NCBI GenBank assembly: GCA_001839685.1 | Contig: MLAK01000565.1 | Coordinates: forward strand, 32,625-96,624 | DNA: 64,000 bases | From: Tritrichomonas foetus | Lineage: Eukaryota; Parabasalia; Tritrichomonadida; Tritrichomonadidae | Reading direction: 5' to 3' | Part shown: piece by piece, positions 37,373 through 47,368 of the stretch | Layout of the letters: each line of letters begins with the position of its first letter | Position numbering within the stretch: position 1 is the stretch's first letter | Translations under genes and position numbers: made by a program | The notes under the pieces: generated by a model | Databases searched by the model: none | The model's input: only the letters and a program-made list of their open reading frames with translations | What the model was told of the DNA's origin: nothing

Positions 37373-38677
37373 CTACTTTTGTATGGCTGGGCTTGAAATA
37401 TTCGGTTTTGGGATGCTTTCGTCGGAATCGTCATCAGTTTCATCAGCAGAATTTAAAACCATTGGAAGGAAATCTGACGATGCTGAATGAGCAATTGACA
37501 CTTCAATGCTTTGTCGGGTCATTTGTCTATTTGGTGTGGAAATATCGATTTTCTCTCTTCTTGGCGGATTATCTTTGGACTCATTCAATTCGGAGTGTGT
37601 ATTAGAGCTGCTTCCTGTTTTGAAGTTAGAGCTTACATCTTTGAGGTTTTGGGCAACAGTCTTCAGATTGGTGACCATGGCTTGATAATCGTCATCTGTT
37701 AATTTTTGATATTTTTCTTCTTCTTCTTCCATTTCATTGTCAGTCGACATCAATTCTGATGCGTGAAGCTCTGGCATCATTGAATGGCTTCCATTTGAAT
37801 CATCATTTAAAAGATCATCGCTGAAATTAGGCTTGATGTCAAATGATAAATTAGTAGGCGTTTTTGGAGATTCAATATTTTGGAAAGTGGAATTTCCATC
37901 GTTTGATTGGTTACCAGAAATATTGTGGGGAATATATTGAGGTGGCAGTTCAGGTGAATCAAAATGACCGTTTAAATGTGTCTCATACTGTCCATCAAAT
38001 TGGATATGTATTGGTGGTGGAATTTGTGAAGTTATTTGGCCGTCTGGAATATTCACGGGTGAATCGCTTTCTTGATGTAAATTGGAGAAGGCGTGAAAAG
38101 AACTTGTTGGTTCTTCTTGTCTACTGTTTGCGGACAAATGTAGAGAACGATGAGAGCCAGAATTGGCTGTCTGTGGTGAATTTGAATGCAGCGATATATT
38201 TGATTGAACATGAGATGATAAATGCGCTGATGTCTGTGTTGCTTTATGCGATCCGGAATTAGAATGCGTGTTTGAATGCGAATTTGATGAGTTTGGCATC
38301 ATATTGGAAAATCGTAAGTAGGAAGGGTTTGCATGATTAGACGGTGTATTTTTTTTAATTTGGAATGAAGCTGGAGGAACATCTCCTGTTACTTTTTTAT
38401 AAAGCTCATCTAATTGCTCCGATTTAGAATTTGTCGAATATTGATTTCGATTTTTGGGTTTTGTGCGTGGCTGCAAATACAGTAATTCTGGGTTTCCGCC
38501 AAACAATTGAATGTCCAAAGCCCGCTCGTATGACGTATCAAAAGCATCTCGATAATAATTTCCTTCTTTTTCACGTAGACTGTAGCTTTTGCGAAATTTG
38601 GAATACTGTCGCGCCTGGAAAATTGATGCGTGAGAAATTGTGTTTCGAGGAGAGGCGCTTGATCGAAGATTCCTCAT
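37373..38677 (-). CDS. Ser/Asn/His-rich protein of unknown function, 434 aa
   Basis: Complete ORF with an ATG start. Residues 1-110 look ordered and basic-aromatic (QARQYSKFRKSYSLREKEG, YYRDAFDTSYERALDIQLFG, NPELLYLQPR). Residues 125-290 are low-complexity Ser, Asn, His and Gln. An acidic helix (EEEEEKYQKLTDDDYQAMV) and an amphipathic segment (TNLKTVAQNLKDVSSNFK) lie at about 315-350. I recognise no family. There are no membrane or signal segments. It may be a scaffold or regulatory protein; nothing in the neighbourhood helps. Confidence 0.65.
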   Translation of the reverse strand: MRNLRSSASPRNTISHASIFQARQYSKFRKSYSLREKEGNYYRDAFDTSYERALDIQLFGGNPELLYLQPRTKPKNRNQYSTNSKSEQLDELYKKVTGDVPPASFQIKKNTPSNHANPSYLRFSNMMPNSSNSHSNTHSNSGSHKATQTSAHLSSHVQSNISLHSNSPQTANSGSHRSLHLSANSRQEEPTSSFHAFSNLHQESDSPVNIPDGQITSQIPPPIHIQFDGQYETHLNGHFDSPELPPQYIPHNISGNQSNDGNSTFQNIESPKTPTNLSFDIKPNFSDDLLNDDSNGSHSMMPELHASELMSTDNEMEEEEEKYQKLTDDDYQAMVTNLKTVAQNLKDVSSNFKTGSSSNTHSELNESKDNPPRREKIDISTPNRQMTRQSIEVSIAHSASSDFLPMVLNSADETDDDSDESIPKPNISSPAIQK

Positions 38678-39438
38678 TTGAAAATTAACAATATAAACGG
38701 TCGGCGAGTTATTTTGGATTTCTAATTTTTAACCCAAGTTTTGGCGATTTTTTTCATCAGCCTCTGCTTGGAATACCAAAATAACCATTTCTCTTTCTTG
38801 CTGGTGGATGAATGAAATCTTGTTTCTCATGAAATGATGAAAAGGAATATTTTTCTTTCCAGAATTCATTCATCCAATTTGGATTCACTTGAAATTCAAT
38901 CGGAAATCTCACAAAACATACAAAAAATATGATAAGCTGATTCTTTCACAACCAGGCACTTTTATTTTTTATATTGTAGATTGCTTTTATTTGATTTGTT
39001 TTAAAGTTGTATTTATTTAATGAATCATCACAGTTCCATTATTTAACATATCAGATTTGTATTTGTAACTAGAAGAAACAATTTTCCTGAACGAATATTC
39101 CAAAATCATTCATTATTTTTTATTTTTATCACTTCTAGCCTAAGCAGATGATCAAAAAGAAATACGTATCAGAAGCATACAGAATAGATATATTTACTTA
39201 ACAACTCGTTTTTTTTCTTCTTTTTTCTTTTCTTGTTTTTTGTCCCAATTGTGTGATTCTTTCTCGATTTTAACTTTGATTATCAAATCATTTTTTTTTT
39301 TTTTTTTTAAGAATATTAACATTTTTTAGAATATTAACATTCAAATCAATCACTTTTGGTTCAAATGAAAACAAAATTGAAAATTTCAATTTTCATTCAA
39401 AGCACTCATGAGATATTAACTGCAAAAAAAGGATATTT
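38678..39438. other. Intergenic region with an 18-base T run
   Basis: No gene is supported. A pyrimidine-rich stretch at about 39210-39240 precedes an uninterrupted T run at 39291-39308. AGAATATTAACATT occurs twice just after it (from about 39310 and 39328). Confidence 0.55.
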
Positions 39439-40440
39439 TCAAAAGTCTTCAAAATCCGTATCAAAGTCACTACAATCAGTCAGAACATTTATCGCATAAA
39501 GGTCAAATACCAAAGAATTCTTTTCATTTTTCGCCTTTGCTGCAGCAGCACTAATTGTTCTCCGAGGCTTCTTCTTTTTCTTCGGAGTTTTTTGCGATCG
39601 AGGCGTATAAGCTACCTCTATTTCTGGAATTATATACGAATCAATCATCTGTTTCCGCAACTTGTCAGTTTGTTCATCATTCATTGTATTTCCTTCGCTG
39701 TCCCAGCAGCGATCTTCCCAAAATTTGGGCTTCATTTGTTTCACTTCAATCTCAACATAATGCCCAAATTTGTTATTTTCGTCTTTCGATACAATATAGT
39801 GTGGGTTTTCATCAAGAGCCTTTATTGCAAGAGCTGGATGGGGATGCTCCTCATCGAGTCCTAGCTGGATTCTTGATTCAAATAATTCCATTTTTTGATG
39901 CGCCAAAATTTGATCAAATTCTTTTAAATCAACCTCAGAAATTTCTGCAGATAAATTTTCGGAAATCAATGGAGATGAAACAGAAATGGTTGGAATTGTA
40001 ACTGGTTGAAGCAATTCACTCATTGGCGTAAACGATCGTCTAATATATGGACGATTATCGTATTTAAAAGCAGATTTTTGGACGCGCGTTTTTCGAATTT
40101 TTGGTGCTGTTGGATTTGAATTTAATGACGAATTTGTGGAGTTATTTTGATTGGTAGAACCGCTTGAATTCGAACTCGGATTTGTTGTTCGAGGCCGTTT
40201 CGGGATAGTATCTTTTATACTTACGAAAGAAGCAGTAGATGTCGATGAAGTAAGCGTAGGAGATGTCGCTGGCGTTGTCGGTTTTGATTCGAGGCTCGAT
40301 TTTAGAGAAGATGCTATTTTGCTCCGCTGCGGATTGTTCATATAAACTTGTTGTAATTGCATGAGTATTTTCTGTATGGTAGGACAAAGCCTATCATTTA
40401 AGGTGAGTTTGGTCATGGAAGCTGCCTTTGGCTGCTCCAT
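39439..40440 (-). CDS. Unrecognised protein with basic C-terminal patch, 333 aa
   Basis: ATG start at 40440. Residues 1-45 form an amphipathic helix pair; residues 50-115 are Ser/Thr/Pro/Asn-rich. A central segment (about 115-165) is basic and Tyr-rich (TRVQKSAFKYDNRPYIRRSF). Residues 185-270 contain acidic helices and a Trp-rich element (PKFWEDRCWDSEGN). Near 285-310 is a strong basic cluster (TPRSQKTPKKKKKPRRT) that looks like a nuclear localisation signal. The function is unknown, possibly nuclear. A DNA transposon is inserted only 57 bases upstream of its start codon, which may have replaced part of its promoter. Confidence 0.65.
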   Translation of the reverse strand: MEQPKAASMTKLTLNDRLCPTIQKILMQLQQVYMNNPQRSKIASSLKSSLESKPTTPATSPTLTSSTSTASFVSIKDTIPKRPRTTNPSSNSSGSTNQNNSTNSSLNSNPTAPKIRKTRVQKSAFKYDNRPYIRRSFTPMSELLQPVTIPTISVSSPLISENLSAEISEVDLKEFDQILAHQKMELFESRIQLGLDEEHPHPALAIKALDENPHYIVSKDENNKFGHYVEIEVKQMKPKFWEDRCWDSEGNTMNDEQTDKLRKQMIDSYIIPEIEVAYTPRSQKTPKKKKKPRRTISAAAAKAKNEKNSLVFDLYAINVLTDCSDFDTDFEDF

Positions 40441-40496
40441 TTACTCAATTTCTATGAACATTCGGTTTTTCACAGAATTTTTTGAATTGGAAATCA

Positions 40497-40505
40497 TTCT
40501 TTGAT
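40497..40505. repeat. Target-site duplication, left copy
   Basis: TTCTTTGAT directly precedes the left transposon copy, and the same nine bases follow it at 41601-41609. Such a 9-bp duplication is typical of Mutator-like insertion. Confidence 0.85.
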
Positions 40506-41600
40506 AGATGTATACAAACTAACTAGATCTAGATGTAGAAGACTATTGAGAGATCTAAATGAATAATTGTTGATATTATTGTCATCTAAAAATTATTTAA
40601 TTGTAATCCTATTAATAATATATAAATATTATAATTTAAAAATCAAGATACAGAGAAAACCAAATCCAAAAAAAAATTGTGAGAAAAAAATAAACCCAAC
40701 AGAAATTTCTGAGAATTATTGAGATAAAAAGTGATTTTATAGCATTAATATCTTGATTATTTATTATCATAAATCGTGCTTTTTATTATCATATGACCCT
40801 CCATCGAAAATTATAATGTTTTCCAAAATACAAAAATGAAGTATAAAAAAAATATTAATAATTTTGATATAAATAAAAAAAATTTAGGCATCAATGAGAA
40901 GATTACGAATGTTTTGCCATCTAAATGGCGAGTCATCAGAAAATTCACTTGGCATCGAGTCTGGAAAAAAACATATTGGATTCCATTTTTCTTGATTTGG
41001 TCTTTCAATCGTTGTATCTGTATCCCTGCTTGAGAATGTGCTGTTGAGGACTGCCAGTCTATTTTCTTCATATACTAAAATTTTATGACAGAAAAGATTT
41101 CAATACATTCATATTTGTCAAATGGAAATTGAATTAATTCAACATCACTGAGTTAAAACTATCAAAATTTTCGCGATTTTTAATTAAAAATCGATAGAAG
41201 AAGTGTAAATAGAATTATGGGAAGCAGTATTATAATCTTTGTGATTCTTGGAAAAAAAGCTTCTCACAATTTTTTTTAAGCTTCCTCCAAAATCGCTCTT
41301 TTTTCGGTTTAATTGTTGCAAAATTTCAAAACTATGAATAAATATGGCTCATAACTATAAAAAATAGATTTAACAATTGACTGAAAGCTGTTCACCCGAA
41401 AACTGAAACAATAGCTTCTTCAGAATCATTTTCGAAATATTTTTGAATTCGGCCATTTGCGAAGTTTGCGATAAGGGAAATTTTCGTCATTCTTTTAGNT
41501 ATTTGGGTTTTGATTTTTGACTGATGGTATTAAGTAATACTGATGATAAGGATCATTTTAGTGATTTCGTACGTTAAGACTATTTGGTTTGTATACATCT
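40506..41600 (-). mobile_element. 1.1-kb DNA transposon copy A (terminal inverted repeats)
   Basis: The element begins AGATGTATACAAAC and ends with its reverse complement, GTTTGTATACATCT. It is flanked by the 9-bp duplication TTCTTTGAT. A near-identical copy lies in inverted orientation at 48582-49677; differences seen are a few bases near 41275-41290 plus one ambiguous base at 41499. It carries one small frame and no recognisable transposase, so it is probably non-autonomous. The 8-9 bp duplications and TIRs suggest a Mutator-like (MULE) or related superfamily. Internal subterminal inverted words (TTGTGAG with an A/T tract) occur near 40678 and 41266. Confidence 0.88.
40811..41071 (-). CDS. 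Transposon-borne small ORF, copy A, 86 aa
   Basis: The frame starts with ATG and encodes an 86-aa product identical to that of copy B. The first 60 residues are polar (MKKIDWQSSTAHSQAG at the start) and the last 30 are strongly hydrophobic and Phe-rich. A TCATA initiator-like motif (minus strand, 41084-41088) lies 15 bases upstream. I recognise no transposase motif. It may be a transposase remnant or a chance frame; identity between copies reflects recent transposition, not proven selection. Confidence 0.35.
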   Translation of the reverse strand: MKKIDWQSSTAHSQAGIQIQRLKDQIKKNGIQYVFFQTRCQVNFLMTRHLDGKTFVIFSLMPKFFLFISKLLIFFLYFIFVFWKTL

Positions 41601-42245
41601 TTCTTTGATATCATTTTAAACTTTTTAAGATAGTATTAAAATGAGATTGAATACATTCTTAGAAATCTTTGAAAATACATAGAAATTGTGATGAGATAAC
41701 AGAAACTGATGTGTGTTTCGGTGTAACATAAAATTCAAACCTATTTAAGCAATCTTATCAGATTGATCCTAACGAACTTCTAACTGCATTCTTAATGATT
41801 TTCAAGTTTCTCTAAATTTGCTACATATCGTGGATTAACTTCAGATAATTGACCAAATACCGCTAGATTGAAAGTGATACCTTTATTTTCAACCACTATC
41901 TCAAACGCATTCAAATAATTGAATAGAAGTATGTATTCAATTTATTTGTTCACATCATTTTTGATGTTTTCTCATATATCATTCACCCAGAAAGAATCGT
42001 TCCATCATTCCCCATTTCAAACTACAGCATACAGTAATGTAATATCACAAAATCATTAAATCTTAAAAAATGTAGAAATAATTCAAATATTTATGAGATA
42101 TTTTTAATAAAGAATAATCTTTTAGCTGTTCAAGTGCGTAACATCTTATTTGAATCATTATGAGCCATTTCATTTATTTCTATTTCATTTTTTATTTGTA
42201 AACTTTTGAATATCGAAATTATGATGATTGATTCGAGAAATCTAA
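41601..42245. other. Intergenic region between transposon A and EMC3
   Basis: AT-rich sequence starting with the right-hand target duplication at 41601-41609. I see no gene and no further element. Confidence 0.5.
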
Positions 42246-42905
42246 TCATTTCATTTTAGAATCAATCATAGCGAGAAGCTCATCTTCTGCGTTTTCAAGT
42301 TCCCATTTATGTGGATCAGCAGCAAGACGATTTGCATATTGCTTGTAGTTGCTTTTATTCGTGTATGTCATCTTGAAAGCCTTTCCCATAGGAACCATCA
42401 ATGCAAAGAGCTCGCTGCATGTTTGCAAAGCCAAATATAATCCATAGGCACTAACTGTGTAGTTGTCAACCTCAAAATTGCTTGGAAATCCATACTGCAG
42501 GAATTTCTTCAATAATGGGGGGATTTCAAACGGCAAAATAAGGGCGGGCTTCGAGCCGATAGAGAACGACATATAAAGACTGAATCCCATTCCAAATAAC
42601 ATCGGCAAAATCATCAAGAATGGATTTTCTGGAAAGACGAATTTGTCGGCTCGGAGTGGCTTTTCCATTTTGTTCAAAGCAAAAGTCCTCCTAATGTCGA
42701 TGGCTGAGCGGCAGTATTTAAAGTTGTTTCTGATCCAGAATTTCGTCCTGTAAAATAGCGCGTTGTTGCGGCGAGAGATTGGTCCATTTGATATATTATT
42801 GTATAACTTGATATAAAGGAAAATTACTTGTGAGAAAATCGACACAACAAATACTTCGAGGGCTGTGAAGTAATACGATTCGAGAAATTCATCAATCGAA
42901 ATCAT
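42246..42905 (-). CDS. EMC3: ER membrane protein complex subunit 3 (EMC3)
   Basis: The 219-aa product has three membrane spans (about 14-34, 95-115, 145-170) with a long cytosolic loop after the first, the Oxa1-superfamily layout. Landmarks agree with EMC3: ENPFLMILPMLFGMGFSLYM (like DMMKGNVTNVLPMILIGG), LPFEIPPLLKKFLQYG (like VPFPLTLRFKPMLQQG), YTVSAYGLYLALQTCSELFA, and the C-terminal DPHKWELENAEDELLAMI (like DHQWALDDVEEELM). EMC3 is the insertase core of the ER membrane complex and inserts tail-anchored and polytopic proteins. The protein is somewhat shorter than the human one (about 260 aa), mostly in the N-terminal loop. The ATG is at 42905. Confidence 0.82.
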   Translation of the reverse strand: MISIDEFLESYYFTALEVFVVSIFSQVIFLYIKLYNNISNGPISRRNNALFYRTKFWIRNNFKYCRSAIDIRRTFALNKMEKPLRADKFVFPENPFLMILPMLFGMGFSLYMSFSIGSKPALILPFEIPPLLKKFLQYGFPSNFEVDNYTVSAYGLYLALQTCSELFALMVPMGKAFKMTYTNKSNYKQYANRLAADPHKWELENAEDELLAMIDSKMK

Positions 42906-43988
42906 CAGCGAAATTGGAAAGATTTAATTGAAAAGAAATTTGTTGATCGTGGTTTCTTTGATCTTGGTGACCGTTTACACTTGGGCTAATGTTTATCAAT
43001 GATGAAATATTCAGATATGGGCCATATTAGGCCTGAAAAAGTTTGGAAATCACATCAAGAAACCTGCTCTAGTTTCGGCAACATGAATAAATCAGTAATA
43101 TTATGAAGATATTATATTCAAGATAACAACTAATTGAAAATATAATTTTGAACAATTCATGAAGTGATTGTTATCATGGATTCCAAAATTGCACAATCTT
43201 TGATTTTACACTAATACGAGATATTATAATAGAAAATTTCAATGAATTTTATTAAATAATAATCACATTGAGGTTTCAAAAAGACAGAAAAGTTGAATTT
43301 GTAAACTAACCACTTAATTTCATTCACTTATGGACTATAAATCATTGTATCAGAATAAAAACAAATCAATACATCATCTTTTGATAATAGATTTATCTCT
43401 TTTTGATGAAAATGTCTTCGATGGTTATGTTACTATGATCCTATAATTTATATCCTATTCGCGAATCTTATGTAGAAGGCTCGCTAGGGTCAGTAAAATT
43501 GAATAGCATGATCTACTCCTTGGACATGACAAGTTATAGTATACAGTACAGTGAGTTTTGACCAGTTGGAAGATAACAGTACAATAATTGTTATGAAATT
43601 GTTGTATTTCATGTATTTTATTTCAGTTGATTATTATGAGATGAAATCTATTTCAAATTGTTCATCTTGATAATTAGATTTTAATTCAATAATTTTATCT
43701 TTTATACCTCATTCCATTGAGATTGATGGGTAAAACAATCCAATTAACTTGTCAAAAATTATAGTAAGATTAGACATTGCGATCTAATTATTTGTATTCA
43801 TGATATCGACAAGCTTTTTAGGTCAAAATTTCCCTATTAAAGTGAGTCAATATTGTGTTGAGTCTTAATTGCCAATTAAAATGGAAATCGTGACTATAAT
43901 TCTCTAAGAACATCAAAGGCATACCTATTTAATGTCTAATATCAATTTGATCAATGATTATATTGAATGTTCCATAATCTTTGCATAA
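42906..43988. other. Intergenic region, no gene recognised
   Basis: More than 1 kb of AT-rich DNA with no usable frame on either strand. Since an actin-like relic follows it, part of this stretch could be further decayed gene sequence, but I could not recognise any. Confidence 0.45.
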
Positions 43989-44021
43989 AATATCACTAAT
44001 TGGACGAGATTATCGAAAATA

Positions 44022-44482
44022 ACATTCCAAGGAAACAACCAAAGCATTTATAGTTTTGTTTATCCAAATGAAATATCATTTGGGCTGATTTCCTCAGATT
44101 GTGATCTTGACTTTTCTAACAGTCAAAGTTCTAAGTTACATGACCACACTGTAGTTCATTCTGGCTATTCCATGGATTTCACTTATATAATGTTAAAGTG
44201 AATATAAATGATTGTAATTTTCAAACAGTAACTGATGAATTTATTGCCTCAATGGAATATGCATCATCAAATAGTTTTACACCATCTTCACATTTTAGAA
44301 CTTCAAGATATCAACTTCCTGATGGAAAACCTTTAGTAAATGTAGGTGTTGAACCCTTATCATTTATTTTCGAAAAAAAAAGATACTATATCATTAATAA
44401 ACGATTTTCTCTTTCCTTAATCCCATTGATATTTGATGTGAAACTCACTATCTTGGAAAGATTTTCAAATTTGGAGGACTAA
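44022..44482 (+). pseudogene. Actin-family pseudogene fragment
   Basis: Two frames together recall the middle of actin or an actin-related protein. In the first (44022-44201) are QSIYSFVYPNEISFGLISSD (like QSALSLYSSGRTSGLVVDSG) and HDHTVVHSGYSMDFTYIM (like THTVPIYEGYALPHAI), ending in a stop. In the second frame (from 44198) are FIASMEYASSNSF and SRYQLPDGKPLVNVGVEPL (like the E-M..A..SS ... YELPDGQVITIGNERF region). About 45 residues that should lie between the two parts are missing. Neither the ATP-binding N-terminus nor the C-terminus is present. The frame change, stop and deletion make it a relic. The match is by eye. Confidence 0.55.
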
Positions 44483-44709
44483 TTTTTTACATTTGAATAT
44501 TTAAAGTGGAATATCTTTTCTCAGAACACTTTATATGAAAATTGTGTAGATTGTTAAGGGGTAAAGTTTTTATTGGTTTTTGTCGATCTATGAATTTCAA
44601 GTATAATAGATGCCTCAGTACATAACACAGATACATTAAAAGGGAATTATTTTATTCGTTTTAGAGTCGCCAATTGGTGTGATTTGTTTTTGTGATGTAC
44701 GATGAAAAA

Positions 44710-44714
44710 TCACT
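44710..44714 (+). promoter_or_regulatory. Initiator-like element TCACT
   Basis: TCACT matches the trichomonad initiator consensus; its A at 44712 lies 25 bases before the ATG at 44737. It supports transcription of the small coiled-coil gene. Confidence 0.4.
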
Positions 44715-44736
44715 CAAAGTGACATTTAAGCATTGA

Positions 44737-45276
44737 ATGTTTCTTTTCGTCATTTTATGGCTTAAAGGAATGGGGATCAGCAAAACTAATGATGAAAGTA
44801 TTAAAAAAGAATATGGCATCTTTATTATGGACATAATTAAAGATGAAATAAAAAAATCGATGCAAGAGTTGAGGATTCAAAAACAGTTAAAGCAAATTGC
44901 AATGGATACAATTGATGTATCTTCTCTCAGAAGACCTAATGAACAAATTAGTGAAGTTCAGAAGCTTCAAAAAAGTATAAGTGATCTCAGGAAAGAAATT
45001 CGAAACGAACAATGGAAGGAATATCAAGCAAGAGCCAATAACATGAAACAAATTCAAAAAGATAGACTCAAAGTTCATATTTCTCATATTTTACCATCTA
45101 TCAAAGCACAAAATTATCCATTTCCACAATATTCTACTTTGCCTTTTTTCCCATCAACATTTCAAAACCCACAGCAGTATTCTCAATACAACAGGATGAT
45201 AACCAATGCCAATTCCAATAGAAAAAGAAGACTACCAAATACTATCAAACGATACAAGAATAAAATACGAAAATAA
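44737..45276 (+). CDS. Small coiled-coil protein with basic tail, 179 aa
   Basis: ATG start with an initiator 25 bases upstream. The first 11 residues are hydrophobic (MFLFVILWLKG) but short for a signal peptide; an alternative ATG gives MGISKTND. Residues 25-115 are Lys/Gln/Glu/Ile-rich helix, likely coiled coil (VQKLQKSISDLRKEIRNEQW). The C-terminus is Pro/Tyr/Phe-rich and then strongly basic (NRKRRLPNTIKRYKNKIRK). No family is recognised. It may be nucleic-acid or membrane associated; nothing decides. The last 20 coding bases are duplicated 30 bases downstream. Confidence 0.5.
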   Translation: MFLFVILWLKGMGISKTNDESIKKEYGIFIMDIIKDEIKKSMQELRIQKQLKQIAMDTIDVSSLRRPNEQISEVQKLQKSISDLRKEIRNEQWKEYQARANNMKQIQKDRLKVHISHILPSIKAQNYPFPQYSTLPFFPSTFQNPQQYSQYNRMITNANSNRKRRLPNTIKRYKNKIRK

Positions 45277-45305
45277 TGTATGATTAAGAATAAAATACGA
45301 AAATA
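45256..45305. repeat. 20-bp direct repeat, 30-bp period
   Basis: AAGAATAAAATACGAAAATA occurs at 45256-45275, overlapping the end of the coiled-coil ORF, and again at 45286-45305 beyond its stop. A short tandem duplication at the gene's 3' end. Confidence 0.8.
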
Positions 45306-45678
45306 AAGTTGTGATTGACGATTTATGAAGAAAGAATTACTTTTGAAAATCAATGGGCTGTTTTTTTATCGATAATCTGAGTAATCAAGTTATTTATGCA
45401 ATTCTGGAACAATCACCCAACACATTCTATTTTTTTTATCCGCTTGGTATTTTCTGAGAGTAGGATTCACATCAAACATTCAAAATGAAACAACGAATAT
45501 TCATAATGAAGCAAGAGAATCCAAAAGAAAGAAAGAAGAAAATAAAAGACATAAAAATAAAAATTCGCATTATTTAAAAACTATATATATGTATCTGTAT
45601 ATGTATGTTATAAAGCATATCAATGTAAGAGTCTAATAATCCGCATACCAGTCTCCTTTTCTTTTTTATTTCGGAAGT
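45306..45678. other. Convergent intergenic region, nothing distinctive
   Basis: AT-rich DNA with a short TATATGTATCTGTATATGTATG stretch near 45583-45605 (a dinucleotide-like patch). No gene. Confidence 0.45.
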
Positions 45679-47368
45679 TCAGACATTTTCTTTATTTCCT
45701 GCAATCATTTCTTCAACAGCTTTACAAACATTTGCAAAGGCATCTGGATTACCCTGAAAGAGTTGCAAAGTCAAAACGGTGTCAATTTCCGAATCCAGTG
45801 ATGCACTTTGGAAAATTATATATCCTCCAATTTGGTCACTTCTTGAAAGTATTGTAAAATCGTCTGGGAAAAACCATTGCATACCAAGGCTTCTTACAAG
45901 GACTTGCATTAATCTCATTAATTCTGTGATTAAAATACCACTTATTTTCACCTCAAATGTTTGCACGATATCCATTGGTTGTGTTTCAAGGACGTTCCAT
46001 TCTGGACGATTTGCCAAAGAGTTTCCAGCTTCCAAAGACTGTGAAGAAAAAGATGAACCGTACCGATGGAATGGATCACTTCCAGTCATTGTGAACGCTT
46101 GATTGACTGCATTCAGTATGATTTCTTCGCCGGCAGGAAGTTGAACATTTGCATCGACAGAAAGTGACCAGTCAAGTTGATCAAAAGACACGCGAGTTGT
46201 CAGCATATAATAAAATACTTTGGCCATCGAATGCGTTGGTGATGCAAAATCAATAGCAAGCTCAGAATCATCGTTATATCCAATTTTCCTCAGGATATCG
46301 ATGATTTCTGGTGAAACCTTGGTTGGATCAACTGGCTGAATAAAATTGGGAAATGGAATGGGCGTAGGCGAAATGTAATCATATGGAAGATTAATCCGAA
46401 AGAATGGATGTTGTTTAATTTGCGGAATCGTAATCCTCTTTATGGGATCAAGTGTAAGGAGCTGTGAAATTAAGTCTTTTGCGGGTTCACTAAATGGCGG
46501 CATTGTATAAATTCCTCTTTTCACTTTGTTCAGAAGCGCGCGAACTGATGAATCATCGAAAGGTAAATATCCCTGTGAATTAGATTTTCTTAAAGCCGTA
46601 ATCAGCGAAATAATTTTTCGACCACATTTTATTGTTAAAAAAGTCAATTTTTCATTTTTCTTCAAAATATTATTGTCATATATATTTTCTTTCAAAAAAT
46701 AAAAAATTGAATTAAAATGTCCAAAAAAGCATTTTGCATCATACGGAAAAAAAACATACAGCAAGCAAAGCGTATAAAATAACTCCGCAGCTCCAAATGT
46801 CTGCAGCACGACCATCGTATGGCTGCCCACGGATGACTTCAGGAGCCGCATAATGTGGAGATCCACACGACGTTTCGGCAATATTCGTTTTAACAAATCG
46901 AGCAAATCCAAAATCGGCAATTTTGATGTTTAAATTTTCGTCAAGAAGAATATTTTCCGGTTTTAAGTCGCGATGACAAATTCCAAGCGAATGAAGATAT
47001 TCTAATCCATAAATTATTTGCCGAAAGAATCTCATCGCAACTTCTTCAGGCAAAGTGTTATTTTCCACCAAATAGTCAAATAATTCGCCTTTTGAAGCAT
47101 ATTCGAGAACAATATATAAATGTCGTGGTGATTCTAGGAAATCAACAAGTTTCAAAATGTGTGGATGATCGACTAATCGCATTAAAGCTATTTCTCTTTG
47201 AATTTTTAATAATAGGTTTGGTCTATCATTAAAACTATCTTTTTTTATGATTTTTATTGCATACTTCTTTTGTGTTTCTTTGTGGAGTGCTAATTTGACC
47301 TTTCCTGTTGTTCCGCAACCAAGGGGGTTTAAAAGAACATAAGGTCCGAGATTAATAGTATTTTCCAT
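45679..47368 (-). CDS. CAMK/AMPK-like Ser/Thr kinase with one intron, 500 aa
   Basis: The CDS is join(45679..46572, 46760..47368) on the minus strand. The ORF extends to a TTG, but the first ATG is 47368. Exon 1 encodes 203 residues with LGCGTTGKV, Lys39, HRDLKPEN (Asp134, Asn139), DFG 152-154, APE 175-177 and DIWSCGVILYALLA. Exon 2 continues exactly with GYLPFDDSSVRALLNKVKRG and HPFF. Splicing in phase 0 restores a full kinase domain; without it the protein stops after a few intron codons. Residues about 285-325 look like a UBA-type helix bundle (VSPEIIDILRKIGYNDD), and the C-terminus ends with a KA1-like segment (GNPDAFANVCKAVEEMIAG). The layout fits BRSK/MARK/AMPK-related kinases. All catalytic residues are kept. 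Confidence 0.9.
46573..46759 (-). other. Spliceosomal intron, 187 bp, GTATGT ... TCTAATTCACAG
   Basis: On the minus strand GTATGT begins at 46759 and CAG ends at 46573. The 3' end TCTAATTCACAG resembles the trichomonad fused branch point and 3' splice site ACTAACACACAG. The exon junction falls between the LLA and GYLPFDD codons, a position of unbroken kinase homology. Length lies within the range I recall for T. vaginalis introns. Confidence 0.9.

Noticed and set aside
39291..39308. T run as a terminator
   Set aside because: It has no upstream stem and this is a eukaryotic protein-gene context; no RNA polymerase III gene is seen next to it.
42246..42905. GET1/WRB or TMCO1 as identity for the three-span protein
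   Set aside because: These share the Oxa1-like layout, but the LPFEIPPLLKKFLQYG and DPHKWELENAEDEL segments fit EMC3 specifically.
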